Of a stretch of 28,897 bases of DNA, positions 17,390 through 25,972 are shown one piece after another. The position numbers and the translations under genes are program-made. The first letter of the stretch is position 1. Each line of letters begins with the position of its first letter. The DNA lies in contig JBLMWU010000328.1 of assembly GCA_050257395.1 (NCBI GenBank), positions 1-28,897 of the forward strand, read 5' to 3'. The notes beneath the pieces were generated by a model. The model had not been told where the DNA came from. It saw only the letters and a list, made by a program, of their open reading frames with translations, and did not search any database. Source of the stretch: JAIRTY01 sp050257395. Its GTDB lineage: Bacteria > Actinomycetota > Actinomycetes > Streptosporangiales > Streptosporangiaceae.

Positions 17390-17878
17390 TCATGCTGCGC
17401 ACTGGCCATGTGCCAGGCGGGGCTCACGGGCAAGGAGGGCGGCCAGGTCTGCACCGGAATGTTCCAGCGCGGGCAGCAGCAGGGAGTTCTCCTTGGTCAC
17501 GTGGCCGGCGAACAAGGCGCTGATCGCTGCGGCCTGGGCGGCGATGTCAGCCGACCGCGCCGGCTCACCGAGCCTGCTGGTCATCGCGGCAAGGGCCCGG
17601 TGCTCGCTGACCAGGCCCGGCACCAGCCGGCTGGCGCCGGGGTCACGTCTGGCTGCCGGGTAGAGCGTGCGCTCCTCGGCAACAGCGTGTGGCAGCACCT
17701 CGTCGGCGAGGAAGGCCCGCAGCAGGTTCCGCACTGGCCGGACCGGGCTGCCGTCACCAGCAGCGGCTGCCAGAGTGGCTGTCCAGTGATCGAGCACATC
17801 CTGCAGTTCAGCGTGATAAGCGATCAGCGCCTCGCCTGCGTGTGCCCTGCTGGCCGTCTTGCCCGGCGTGACGGTCAT
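17390..17878 (-). CDS. Hemerythrin-domain protein (canonical HHE type)
   Basis: A 162-residue four-helix bundle with a full hemerythrin-like ligand set: His in AYHAELQD, PHAVAEERTLYP, SEHRAL and GHVTKENSLLLPAL. The second motif keeps the His that is Gln in its two neighbours. Such proteins bind a non-haem di-iron centre and act in O2 or NO sensing, iron storage or damage repair. The ATG is preceded by GGGAGGGG. It is divergent from the next hemerythrin across an 89-nt AT-rich region, so the two are probably co-regulated. It converges on the small Cys-rich gene with a 54-nt gap. Confidence 0.87.
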   Translation of the reverse strand: MTVTPGKTASRAHAGEALIAYHAELQDVLDHWTATLAAAAGDGSPVRPVRNLLRAFLADEVLPHAVAEERTLYPAARRDPGASRLVPGLVSEHRALAAMTSRLGEPARSADIAAQAAAISALFAGHVTKENSLLLPALEHSGADLAALLAREPRLAHGQCAA

Positions 17879-17908
17879 CTCACTGCCCCTCCCGGCTGCC
17901 CTGGGCGA

Positions 17909-17950
17909 CCAGTTTATTAGTTTTTACTATTATATTTAGTCCTAAACTGG
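17909..17950. promoter_or_regulatory. AT-rich divergent promoter/operator with inverted repeat
   Basis: CCAGTTTA (17909-17916) and TAAACTGG (17943-17950) are perfect inverted repeats enclosing a 26-bp, almost pure A/T core. On the minus strand the core has a perfect TATAAT -10; on the plus strand it has TATATT. The element sits exactly between two divergent hemerythrin genes. It looks like a dimeric-regulator operator overlapping both promoters. Confidence 0.6.
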
Positions 17951-17967
17951 CGACCGGGAGGATGACA

Positions 17968-18426
17968 ATGACTGAGATGAGCCTGACGTCAGGGCATGAG
18001 CAGCACCCGGGACCTCCAGGCCTGGCCGGACGGCGGCCGCTGACGCTGGCCGAGGAGCACGTGCTCTGGCTGTGGCAGGTCACGGCGCGCCCCGGGAAAC
18101 TTGTGGCCGAGACAGCACCTGCCCGGCAGCCCGCTGCGGAGCTGGCCGGTTACACACGGGCTGAGGTGCTGCGCCAGGCGTCTGACGAGGAGCCGCTGCT
18201 GTTCCCTGCGGCTCGCTCCGATGAGGTCGCCGGACTCGCCAGGGATCATATCCGGCTGCGCTCCGCCGCTGAATTGCTCGTCCGGGCGGCCGCCGGCCAG
18301 CAGCCCATGTCCCCGGCCCGGGTGGCTGCAGCAGTCCGCGACTTCGTCGCCCAACTCGATCGCCACCTGCGGGCCGAGGAGGAACTGCTGGCGTCACGGG
18401 GCGTGCCGGGCACCTCGCCCGCCTGA
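17968..18426 (+). CDS. Hemerythrin-like protein, Gln-variant subfamily
   Basis: A 152-residue four-helix protein closely related to the N-terminal domain of the hemerythrin-DUF2249 protein at 12.35 kb: both share RAE(I/V)LRQ..DEE..LLFPA and LARDHxRLR. Candidate iron ligands are H31 (AEEHVLW), E74/E75, H94 (ARDHIRL), H133 and E137/E138 (DRHLRAEEEL). Q70 stands where canonical hemerythrins have His. GGGAGG lies 6 nt before the ATG at 17968; the ATG at 17962 abuts that site and is a poorer start. It lacks the DUF2249 tail and may be a stand-alone partner of the longer form. Confidence 0.78.
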   Translation: MTEMSLTSGHEQHPGPPGLAGRRPLTLAEEHVLWLWQVTARPGKLVAETAPARQPAAELAGYTRAEVLRQASDEEPLLFPAARSDEVAGLARDHIRLRSAAELLVRAAAGQQPMSPARVAAAVRDFVAQLDRHLRAEEELLASRGVPGTSPA

Positions 18427-18438
18427 GCCGCGGTGGGC

Positions 18439-18452
18439 GGGACCTTGGTCCC
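18439..18452. promoter_or_regulatory. DosR/DevR-like palindrome
   Basis: GGGACCTTGGTCCC is a 14-bp palindrome with 6-bp arms and fits GGGAC-N4-GTCCC exactly. It lies 13 nt after the hemerythrin stop and about 350 nt upstream of the SARP start. It may serve the regulator gene or simply form a small terminator hairpin. Confidence 0.35.
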
Positions 18453-18794
18453 TGGCCTGCGGATCCGGATGGGCCTAACGTCTTGAATGAGCAGGAGCCG
18501 CGACCCCTGTGCGGCTCGATTCGTGCCGCGCGCCGCAAGCACGCAGTACGGCGCTGATTTGGATCACTCCCAGGCACGGCCCCGGCACCGTCATGGCAGG
18601 ACGGAGGAGCAGTAGGTTTGCGAGCTAAAGCCGGCCAGAAGGCGCGGCGAAACAGCCTGCCCGGCGAGTGAACTTCCATGACCGTCACCACCGGAGCCCA
18701 GCCTGGCGCCAGTTCCCGGCCATGCCGCGTTCGCGTATCGCGCGGTTCGCCGGCAGCATCTGCGCCTGACAGCAGGCCGGCGGGGTTCGAGGCG

Positions 18795-21700
18795 ATGATC
18801 GGGATCAGGCTGCTCGGCAGGTTTGCCGTGGTGCAGGATGGCCAGGAGATTGCACTGGGCTCGTTCGGCGGCAGGCTGGCGCGCCGGTTGCTGCGCCTGC
18901 TGACGTTGCGGCGCGGGACCCTGGTCCCGAAGGACCTGATCGCCGATGCGCTCTGGCCGGACGGCCCTCCGGCAGATCCCGGGGGGAACATCGAGGTCCT
19001 CATCAGCCGCATCCGCCGCGCGATCGGCGACCGCACGCTGATCCGGACCGGACCAGGCGGATACGTTCTCGCCGACGGCGGCCGCTGCTGGGTTGACGCC
19101 GAGGAGTTCCTGGCCGCGGTGCAGGCCGGCCGGGCCACGCTGGCGGCGCGGCCGGAGGAAGCCCTCGCGTCGTTCCGCGTGGCACTTGAGATATGGCGTG
19201 GTGAGCCTCTTCCCGAGGACACCTACGCCGATTGGGCGCAATCGCACCGCCGGCATCTTTCCCTCGCCTATCTGGAGGCGCTGGACGGAGCCGCGGCAGC
19301 CGCCCTGGAGAGCCCCGGCGCCACTGCGCTGGAGGCGGCCGGCTGGACCAGTCAGGCGCTGGCTGCCGAGCCGCTGCGCGAGTCCTCGGTACTGCTGCTG
19401 GCCCGCGCGCTCGCCGCCGCGGGTGACCAGGCCGGGGCGCTGGCCGCCTTTGAGGACTACCGGGACCGGCTCGCCGCCGAGACCGGGCTGGAGCCAACGC
19501 CGCAGGCCCGTGAGGTTTGCCGCCGCATACTTGCATGCCAGCCGGGAGACGGTCAGCAGGCTACCGCCCGTGTGCGGCGTGCTCTGCCGGATGGGTCCCC
19601 TCCTGCCCGCAGGCCCCCATTCCTCGGCCGTGAGAAAGAGTGCGCGGTGATCTCAGACACGGCGGCTGGCCACGGCCGGCTGGCTGTACTGGTCACCGGG
19701 CCGAGCGGGATCGGCAAGTCCGCGCTCCTCGCCGAGGCGGCGCGGCGGGCCAGCGTGCCCGTGCTGGCCGCGCAGGCATTCGCCCCGGATCAAGATGAGG
19801 CGTGGTCGCTGGCGGCCCGGCTGCTCGGCCAGGCCGCCAGCCGGCTGCCGGTGCCGGTCGCGGCCGTCCTGGCGGAGTCAGAAGCCAGCGCGCTGGCCGA
19901 GGTGGTACCCGGCCTCGCCGGCCCGCCCGGCGCCACTCTCGGCGGCGTGGATGAGGAGACCCGCCGCGCGTTCGCCCTGCAGGGCGCGGTCCGCCTCATC
20001 GCAGCCGCGGCGCGGCCGCGCTGCCTGATCACGGCCGACGACCTGCAGTGGGCCGACCCGACCAGCCTGACACTGCTTGGGCTGCTGCTGCGCCGCCTGG
20101 ACGGCGTCAGCCTCGCGGCGGCTTACCGGACGGACGGCAGCCCTGGCGCCGATCCCGCTGAGGCACTCGGCCTGCCGGCCACCCAGTTGACCAGCATCAC
20201 GCTCGGGCCGCTGCCGGCCCGTGTCATCAGGGGCCTGTTCAGCGACCAGCTACTGGCTGAGGCCATCGTCAGGCAAGCAGGCCGCACCCCGTTCACCGTC
20301 ACCGAAGTCATCGCCGCCCTGGCCCGGGAGGGGACGATTACCCAGGACGGCGGTGGCAAGTGGCGGTTGCGGGCGGGCTGCGACGCCGCAGGAGCCGCGA
20401 GCATCGTTACCGCTGGTATCGGGGAGGCCGCCGGTAACCGGCTGGCCGGGCTGCCGTCCCGGTGGCGGGAGATGCTGGCCCTGCTGGCCCTGCTGGGGCG
20501 GCCTGCGGCACCGGCGCTGCTGGCCGCCGCAGCCAGCACCGGGCTGCGCGCCGCGCTGGACACCCTGGAAGGGCTGGACAGCGCCGGGCTGGCCAGCCCG
20601 GGCCCGCAGGGCTGGGCTCTGGGCCACGAGATTGTCCGGCAGGCGGTCACCGCCACGATGCGTCCCGGCGAAACCGCCCGGTGCCACGCGCTTCTCGCCC
20701 AGGAGCTGCGGCAATCCGGCGCTGACCCTGCTGAAGCCGCCAGCCACCTGGCCGCCAGCGGCGACAACGACGCGGCCGCAAGCGCGTACGCGGCCGCCGC
20801 CCGCCGCCAGCTCGAGCGGATCTGCGACCGGGAGGCAATGCGCCTGGCCACCACCGGCCTGTCACTCGGCCCGGGCGGGCGCACCAGAGCGGCGCTGCTG
20901 GAGGTGCGCGGGGAGGCACGCCGCCGCGCAGGCCAGCTCACCGCAGCCCGCGCCGACTTCACGGCCGCGCTAGAGGGCCCCGGCGATCCCGCCTTCCGGT
21001 CCCGGGTCCTGGCCCAGCTGGCCATCCTGGACGCCCGGACCGCCGACGCTGCGCGCGGCAGTGAGCTGGCCGAACTGGCGATCGCCGAAGCCTCCGGCCA
21101 GCCAGCAGCCCTGGGCCAGGCCCTGGCGGCGGCCGCGATCATCGATCTGACAGGGGGCAACCTGGCCCGCGCCCGCTACCAGGTACGCAGGGCGGCCCGG
21201 CTGCTGGACCAGGCCGGCGACAGCCGCGGCAGCGCCCGCCTGCTGTACTGGCGAGCGATGGCGTCCTTCATCGAAGGCAGGCTGCGTGACGCCGCCAGCC
21301 AACTCGATCCCCTGGCTCACCTTGCAGTGACACCCAGCGAGGTCTTGCGGCTGTGGAACCCCCGCGCCACTCGCGGCCACGCCCTCACCTTCCTCGGCCA
21401 AGCCGCAGTAGGCATGGCGGAGATCGAGGAGACCCTCGCCTGGGCACGCGCCGCCCGCCACCCAGCCGTCGAAGCCGAATGCCAGTGGCACCGCGCTGAA
21501 GCCCTGTCCGCCCTGGGCCAGGCCAGCGAGGCCATCGATGCAGCCGAGCAGGCAGCCGCCCTGGCCGCCAGGATCGGGCATGCCGAATGGGCCGCCGCCG
21601 CACACCGGGGCCTGGGGATCGCCTGCGAGACAGCGGGACTGCCCGGCCGCGCCGAATCCGCGTACCGCCGCTCCCTCCAGGCCGCCGAGGGAATCCCGCT

Positions 21701-21962
21701 GTTCCGCGCCTGGGCGGCGGCGCGGCTTGGTGCCTTCCTGGCCCGCCAGGGACGACCGGGCGAGGCCGCGCCGTACGTCCGGGCCGCCCTGGAGGGAGGA
21801 ACACCGCTCACCCAGCATGAGGCCCGGTGGTCGCATGCTGAGCTTCTCGCCAGCCAGGGCGACACGGCGTGCAACGGAACCGCCACAGCCGCCCTCGACC
21901 AGGCACGCCGCGACAGCTACCTGATCCTGGTGCCGCGGCTGCGCGAACTCGCCGGCCGCTGA
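18795..21962 (+). CDS. SARP/BTAD-family transcriptional regulator with AAA ATPase and TPR-like C-terminus
   Basis: A large regulator of about 1055 residues. An OmpR-type winged helix is at ~1-95 (IGIRLLGRFAVVQDGQEI ... RTGPGGYVLADG). The bacterial transcriptional activation domain is at ~100-245. An AAA/STAND ATPase follows, with Walker A GPSGIGKS at 302-309 and Walker B LITADD ending in D415/D416. The remaining ~450 residues are Ala-rich helical repeats of TPR type. Such proteins activate nearby pathway genes after ATP-dependent oligomerisation. The start is uncertain: ATG at 18795 opens directly into the DNA-binding domain, as family members do, whereas ATG at 18678 would add 39 low-complexity residues. 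It lies between the hemerythrins and fpg, is transcribed rightwards, and its target genes are unknown. Confidence 0.88.
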   Translation: MIGIRLLGRFAVVQDGQEIALGSFGGRLARRLLRLLTLRRGTLVPKDLIADALWPDGPPADPGGNIEVLISRIRRAIGDRTLIRTGPGGYVLADGGRCWVDAEEFLAAVQAGRATLAARPEEALASFRVALEIWRGEPLPEDTYADWAQSHRRHLSLAYLEALDGAAAAALESPGATALEAAGWTSQALAAEPLRESSVLLLARALAAAGDQAGALAAFEDYRDRLAAETGLEPTPQAREVCRRILACQPGDGQQATARVRRALPDGSPPARRPPFLGREKECAVISDTAAGHGRLAVLVTGPSGIGKSALLAEAARRASVPVLAAQAFAPDQDEAWSLAARLLGQAASRLPVPVAAVLAESEASALAEVVPGLAGPPGATLGGVDEETRRAFALQGAVRLIAAAARPRCLITADDLQWADPTSLTLLGLLLRRLDGVSLAAAYRTDGSPGADPAEALGLPATQLTSITLGPLPARVIRGLFSDQLLAEAIVRQAGRTPFTVTEVIAALAREGTITQDGGGKWRLRAGCDAAGAASIVTAGIGEAAGNRLAGLPSRWREMLALLALLGRPAAPALLAAAASTGLRAALDTLEGLDSAGLASPGPQGWALGHEIVRQAVTATMRPGETARCHALLAQELRQSGADPAEAASHLAASGDNDAAASAYAAAARRQLERICDREAMRLATTGLSLGPGGRTRAALLEVRGEARRRAGQLTAARADFTAALEGPGDPAFRSRVLAQLAILDARTADAARGSELAELAIAEASGQPAALGQALAAAAIIDLTGGNLARARYQVRRAARLLDQAGDSRGSARLLYWRAMASFIEGRLRDAASQLDPLAHLAVTPSEVLRLWNPRATRGHALTFLGQAAVGMAEIEETLAWARAARHPAVEAECQWHRAEALSALGQASEAIDAAEQAAALAARIGHAEWAAAAHRGLGIACETAGLPGRAESAYRRSLQAAEGIPLFRAWAAARLGAFLARQGRPGEAAPYVRAALEGGTPLTQHEARWSHAELLASQGDTACNGTATAALDQARRDSYLILVPRLRELAGR

Positions 21963-22050
21963 CCCGGCACACCCTGTCCCGCCAGCAAACCGCAAGGAAC
22001 ACCAGATACCACCAGAAGCGTGAGCATGCCCAGCGCGTCCGGTCCCGACC

Positions 22051-22944
22051 GTGCCTGAGCTACCCGAGGTAGAAACCCTGCGCCGCGGCCTGGCTGCGCG
22101 CATCACCGGCATGCGCATCACGGCCGCCGAGATCGGCGACCGCAAGATCTTCAGCGGGCCTACCGGCGCGATCCAGCAGGATGTCGTGGATCACCAGATC
22201 AGCTGGGTGGCACGCCGCGGCAAGGTCCTGATCTTGTTCCTCCACGAGCCCGCCTGCAGAGCCGCCGATTCCGGCAGCCTGCTCATCCATCCCAAGATGA
22301 CCGGCCAGCTTGTCCTGACCTCCGATTCCAGCACCGTCTTCGCGGGCGGCCATCCCACCCCGAGCATGCTGGGCCCGATGCCGAACGCGACCACCCGGGC
22401 AGTCTTCCGGCTCGGGCCCACATGGTGCCTGTACTACAACGACGCCCGGCGGTTCGGCTGGATCCGCCCGGCCGGGCCAGATCCGTGCCGCACCGACCCA
22501 TTCCTGCGCCGGCTCGGCCCAGACCCGCTGAGCCAGGACTTCACACCCTCCGCGCTGCAGCAGGCGTTCACCCGGCATCCCCGCGCCCCGGTCAAGGCGG
22601 TCCTGCTCGATCAAACCGCCATCGCGGGCATCGGCAATATCTATGCCGACGAGGTACTGCACCGCGCCCGCATACACCCCTCCCGCCCAGCGGGCCACCT
22701 CAGCCAGGCTGAGGCCAGCCGCCTGCACGCCGCGATCCGCACCATCCTCCGCGCAGCGGTCGACAGCGGCGGCACCAGCTTCGCCGGCTACATCAACCAG
22801 GCCGGCGGCCACCCCGGCTACCTCGGCCAGGCACACGTTTTCCACAGGCAGGGCCTGCCCTGCAAGGTATGCGGCACGCCGATCATCCGCACCAGGGTCG
22901 CGAGCCGCGCGACGAACTACTGCCCGCACTGCCAGCAGCGCTGA
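22051..22944 (+). CDS. mutM: Formamidopyrimidine-DNA glycosylase
   Basis: A 297-residue bifunctional glycosylase/AP lyase that excises 8-oxoguanine and formamidopyrimidines. After the GTG start the protein reads PELPEVETLRRGL, with the catalytic N-terminal Pro and Glu. Family landmarks include RRGKVLIL, LIHPKMTGQL, YYNDARRFGW, the helix-two-turn-helix GIGNIYADEVL, and a C-terminal zinc finger at C271/C274/C291/C294. All are intact, so it should be active. No strong ribosome site precedes the GTG. It follows the SARP gene by 88 nt on the same strand. Together with alkA it gives the window two base-excision repair enzymes, matching the oxidative-stress theme. Confidence 0.95.
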   Translation: MPELPEVETLRRGLAARITGMRITAAEIGDRKIFSGPTGAIQQDVVDHQISWVARRGKVLILFLHEPACRAADSGSLLIHPKMTGQLVLTSDSSTVFAGGHPTPSMLGPMPNATTRAVFRLGPTWCLYYNDARRFGWIRPAGPDPCRTDPFLRRLGPDPLSQDFTPSALQQAFTRHPRAPVKAVLLDQTAIAGIGNIYADEVLHRARIHPSRPAGHLSQAEASRLHAAIRTILRAAVDSGGTSFAGYINQAGGHPGYLGQAHVFHRQGLPCKVCGTPIIRTRVASRATNYCPHCQQR

Positions 22945-23380
22945 GACAAGCAGCACACCCTCAGGCCGCGGAAAAGGTACAAGCCGGGGCCGCTAGCGTG
23001 ACCGCGCCACGAGTACTGCGGTGGAAGGAGTGGAAGGCGATGCCGTGTCACTGGGGCCCTGACCGGACGCCGCGGTGATCTCCCTGGCTTAACTCTCCAG
23101 CGGTACCCGCCGTCCACGACTGGCCGGAACTCGGGTGGGCCACTGGCCAGACTCGCCTCGCTCGTGCATCGGGCACAAGACCGCAGGTGCGCACCGCCGC
23201 CTGTTCAACCAACGCGATCCGCCACGCCGACCGACCTGCCATCGAGGCCCGGTCCGTGGGGCTGAGTGCCAACTCGATACGCCCAGACCGACGGTCAACT
23301 GACGGTCAGATGATCTTGGCGGTCGGTCTCGATGGCTGGAAGCCTGCCCCTGACCTGCTGGTTTTGAAAGCCCCCTTACG
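22945..23380. other. Intergenic region between mutM and the IS481 remnant
   Basis: About 440 nt with no gene that can be supported on either strand. The minus strand has a frame around 23050-23270 with protein-like wording (SPTDRASMAGRSAWRIALVE) but no recognisable family and no ribosome site; it may be an old mobile-element remnant. Confidence 0.3.
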
Positions 23381-23390
23381 TGTCCAGCCT

Positions 23391-23428
23391 CAAGACATCG
23401 AGGACGGGTCTCTCAAGACATCCAGGAC
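23391..23428. repeat. Direct repeat at the left end of the IS481-type element
   Basis: CAAGACATCGAGGAC (23391-23405) and CAAGACATCCAGGAC (23414-23428) differ at one base and lie 23 bp apart, 65 nt upstream of the transposase start. Such repeated units with TGTCC at the outer edge are consistent with transposase-binding sites in an IS terminus. Confidence 0.6.
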
Positions 23429-23492
23429 ACCGTGCGGGCTGTGAGCGGTGTGGCTGTGGGAGTAGCGGGCTGGTGGCCGTGACGCTGCGGGG

Positions 23493-24270
23493 ATGTCGAA
23501 GGCACGGCTGGTCATTACTGCTGTCACGGTTGAGAAGCGCCCGGTCAGCGAGGTCGCCCGCGCCTACGGGGTGGCCCGTTCGTGGGTCTATACGCTGCTG
23601 GCCCGCTATGCCGCTGAGGGGGAAGCGGGGTTCGAGCCCCGGCGCGGCGGCCGAAAACCTCCCTGCGGGCCATCAGCGAGGCCACAGTCAGCCTGATCAC
23701 GGAGCTGCGCAAGGAGCTGGCCGGGCAAGGGCTGGATGCCGGGCCGGCCACGATTGCCTGGCATTTAGAGCACCACCACCAGACCCGGGTGTCAGCAGCA
23801 ACCGTGGCGCGGTATCTGGCCCGGGGCGGGCTGGTGGTTCCCGAGCCATCCAAGCGGCCGAAGTCCTCTTACATCCGCTTCGCTGCCGAGCAGCCCAACG
23901 AGTGCTGGCAAGCCGACTTCACCCACTACCCGCTGGCCGGCGGCACCGGGACTGAGATCTTGTCCTGGCTAGATGACCATTCCCGCTACGCCCTCTCAGT
24001 GAGTGCCCACACCCGGGTTACCGGGCCGATCGTGGTGGCCGTCTTCCGCACCGCCGTGGCGGCCCACGGCGCCCCGGCCTCCACGCTCACTGACAACGGG
24101 ATGGTCTTCACCACCCGATTCTCCGGCGGCAAAGGCGGCGCAACGGCCTGGAAACCGGACTGCGCCGCCTGGGAATCAGGCAGAAGAACGGCCGCCAGAA
24201 CCACCCCCAGACCCAGGGCAAAGTCGAACGGTTCCAGCAGACCCTCAACGCGGCGCTCAAAGGGATGTGA
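23493..24270 (+). pseudogene. IS481-family transposase, two frameshifts and truncated C-terminus
   Basis: Three frames join into one transposase. The first (MSKARLVITAVTVEKRPV, HTH VARAYGVARSWVYTLL) runs to about 23642, where one lost base shifts to the second frame (KTSLRAISEATVSLITEL ... CWQADFTHYPLAGG, LDDHSRYALSV, LTDNGMVFTTRF). A second lost base near 24138 shifts to the third (RNGLETGLRRLGIRQKNGRQ ... QGKVERFQQTLNAALKGM). The DDE residues are visible as D in QADFTH, D in TDNG and E in KVERFQ. The protein then stops, lacking the usual C-terminal domain. It is inactive as it stands. Confidence 0.85.
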
Positions 24271-24404
24271 TCCTTGTGACGCGGGACGAAGCTGCCAACG
24301 CTCGCACATGCCGATGTGAGCGAGTCTGTCATGCGCATTCTTCAGCCTGTCGCATAAACGGCGTGCCTCCGCGGAGGCCGGGCTGGTCCTTGAGATCATG
24401 GTGT

Positions 24405-25212
24405 GTGCCGCAGAATTTCCTTTATCCGCAGCGTGATCAGCCGTTGCTGCTGGCGGTGGACATGCGCGAGTGGCTGCCCGAAGACGACTTGGTGTTCGTC
24501 GTTCTGGACGCAGTGGCAACCCTGGACTTGGCCGGGTTCCGCCGCCGGTACCGCGCCGATGGGCACGGGGCGGGCGGCGTTCGACCCGGAGATGATGGTG
24601 GCACTGCTGCTGTATGGCTATTGCCAGGGTGAGCGGTCCAGCCGGGTGATCGAACGGCGGTGTGTCCGCGACGTGGGCTACCGGGTGATCACCGGCGGGC
24701 TGCGCCCCGATCATGCGACCATCGCCCGGTTCCGGGCCCGGCATGAGAAGGCGCTGGGCGGGCTGTTCAGCCAGGTGCTGCGGCTGCTGGCCGCCGAGGG
24801 CATGGTGTCGCTGGGCACGCTGAGCCTGGATGGCACCAAGCTGGCCGGCAACGCGGCGCACAAGGCGAGCCGCACACTGCCGCAGATCGAAAAGCTGCTC
24901 GCGGAGGCGGCCGAGGCCGATGCAGCCGAAGACACTGCGCAAGGCGAGACCGAACCGGTGACGCCGCGGGCGCTGGCCCGGCGGGCGGAGCGGCGGCAGC
25001 GGCTGGCCGCCGCCCGGGACCGGCTGGCGGCCGAGGATAAGGCGCGCCGCGACGCGCAGCGGGCCAAGCAGGAAGCATGGGACGCGGCCGTGGCGGCCGG
25101 GAACCGGCGCGGCGGCCGCCGCCCGGGCGGCGAGCCGCGCGCCAACCGTGCCGGCACCGAGCCGCGGGCGAACATCACCGATCCGGACGTGCGGGTCATA
25201 GCAGCATGGTGA
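24405..25212 (+). pseudogene. IS1182-family transposase, frameshifted and C-terminally truncated
   Basis: The frame begins GTG-PQNFLYPQRDQPLLLAVDM and REWLPEDDLVFVVLDAV, the start typical of IS1182/IS5-like transposases. An extra G within 24561-24563 breaks the frame; deleting it restores RYRADGTGRAAFDPEMM. Downstream, LLLYGYCQGERSSRVIERR, GGLRPDHATIARFRARH and LSLDGTKLAGNA, then a charged coiled region, are all family features. It ends abruptly after ANITDPDVRVI, where intact members read on into KGWVQGYNAQ-type sequence, so roughly the last half of the protein, including later catalytic residues, is gone. A perfect palindrome GCCTCCGCGGAGGC at 24365-24378 precedes the start. Confidence 0.82.
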
Positions 25213-25831
25213 ACTGTTACCTGATCGTCGAGCCCGATGGCGTAACGCTGATCGATGCGGGCATGTCGAAGACGAAGGTCTTGAAGTACCTGACGGCGCT
25301 TGGCAAACAACCGGCTGATCTGAAACGCATCATCATCACGCACGCCGACCCGGACCATGTGGGTGCGCTGGCCGATCTCGTGGAGGCGTCTGGCGCCCGG
25401 GTCCTGGCCAGCGCGATCGAGGCGAAGGCGATCGCCGCTGCGCGGGCTTCCCGCCCTTGAAGTCACGCCTGGCGGCGTTGGTATTGAAAGTCTTCATGTC
25501 GATCTTCAGGCAGAAGCCAGCCCGGGTAGACCACCTCCTGAGCGGTGGCCAGACGTTGTCGGTGGCGGGCGTGTTGCAGGTGGTGGATACACCCGGGCAT
25601 ACGCCCGGTCACATATCCCTGTATGTGCCGGCGTCCGCGGTTCTGTTCTGTGGCGATTCGATGGAAGCCGGCCGTGATGGCCGGTTGCGCCTTGCGCCCA
25701 GCGCGCGAACGTGGGACGAGGAGCACGCCAAGGAGTCGGTGAGGATCCAGCAGGCGCTCGGCGCAGAGATCGTCTGCGCTGGGCATGGGCCTGTTGTGCG
25801 TTCAGCAGCCGGCAAGTTCCCTACCGGGTAG
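25206..25831 (+). pseudogene. Metallo-beta-lactamase-fold hydrolase, 5'-truncated and frameshifted
   Basis: The first frame reads MVNCYLIVEPDGVTLIDAGM and then IITHADPDHVGALADL, with the metal-binding HxDxDH in the form THADPDHVG. One lost base near 25443 moves to a second frame starting GFPPLKSRLAALVLKV, then VVDTPGHTPGHISLYV, LFCGDSMEAG and AGHGPVV, which carry the remaining metal ligands. The usual ~15 residues before VNCYLI are missing and are replaced by the cut end of the IS1182-type transposase, so an insertion or deletion removed the original promoter and start. A glyoxalase-II-like or related hydrolase is the likely ancestor; no activity is expected. Confidence 0.82.
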
Positions 25832-25972
25832 GCCTCCAGTCAGCCGGACGAAGGCCTGAAAGCCCTTACCTTCATTTCGTCCGTCCGGCCACTGCGATGA
25901 TGCAGCCCAGAACGCAAGTCACCCGGCAACGCCTCGAGTAGAGGCTCAAGCAACGCTCTCAATTGCCGCGTA

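Larger units (their letters stand above)
23381..24270 (+). mobile_element. IS481-type insertion sequence remnant
   Basis: The segment runs from the putative left-end repeats (23391-23428) to the end of the decayed transposase frame. No matching right end was found; after 24270 the sequence passes into the leader of a second transposase, so the element is probably truncated at its 3' side. Confidence 0.6.

Noticed and set aside
22060..22956. Minus-strand open frame of 298 codons opposite mutM
   Set aside because: mutM on the plus strand has every catalytic and zinc-finger residue; the opposite frame has no recognisable domain.
23391..23428. Two-unit CAAGACATC repeat as a CRISPR array
   Set aside because: There are only two 15-bp units 23 bp apart, directly upstream of a transposase; an IS terminus explains them better.
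24280..24320. Imperfect hairpin CTCGCACAT/ATGTGAGCGAG as the IS481 right end
   Set aside because: The arms are uneven and do not match the left-end repeats, so it cannot be called a terminal inverted repeat.
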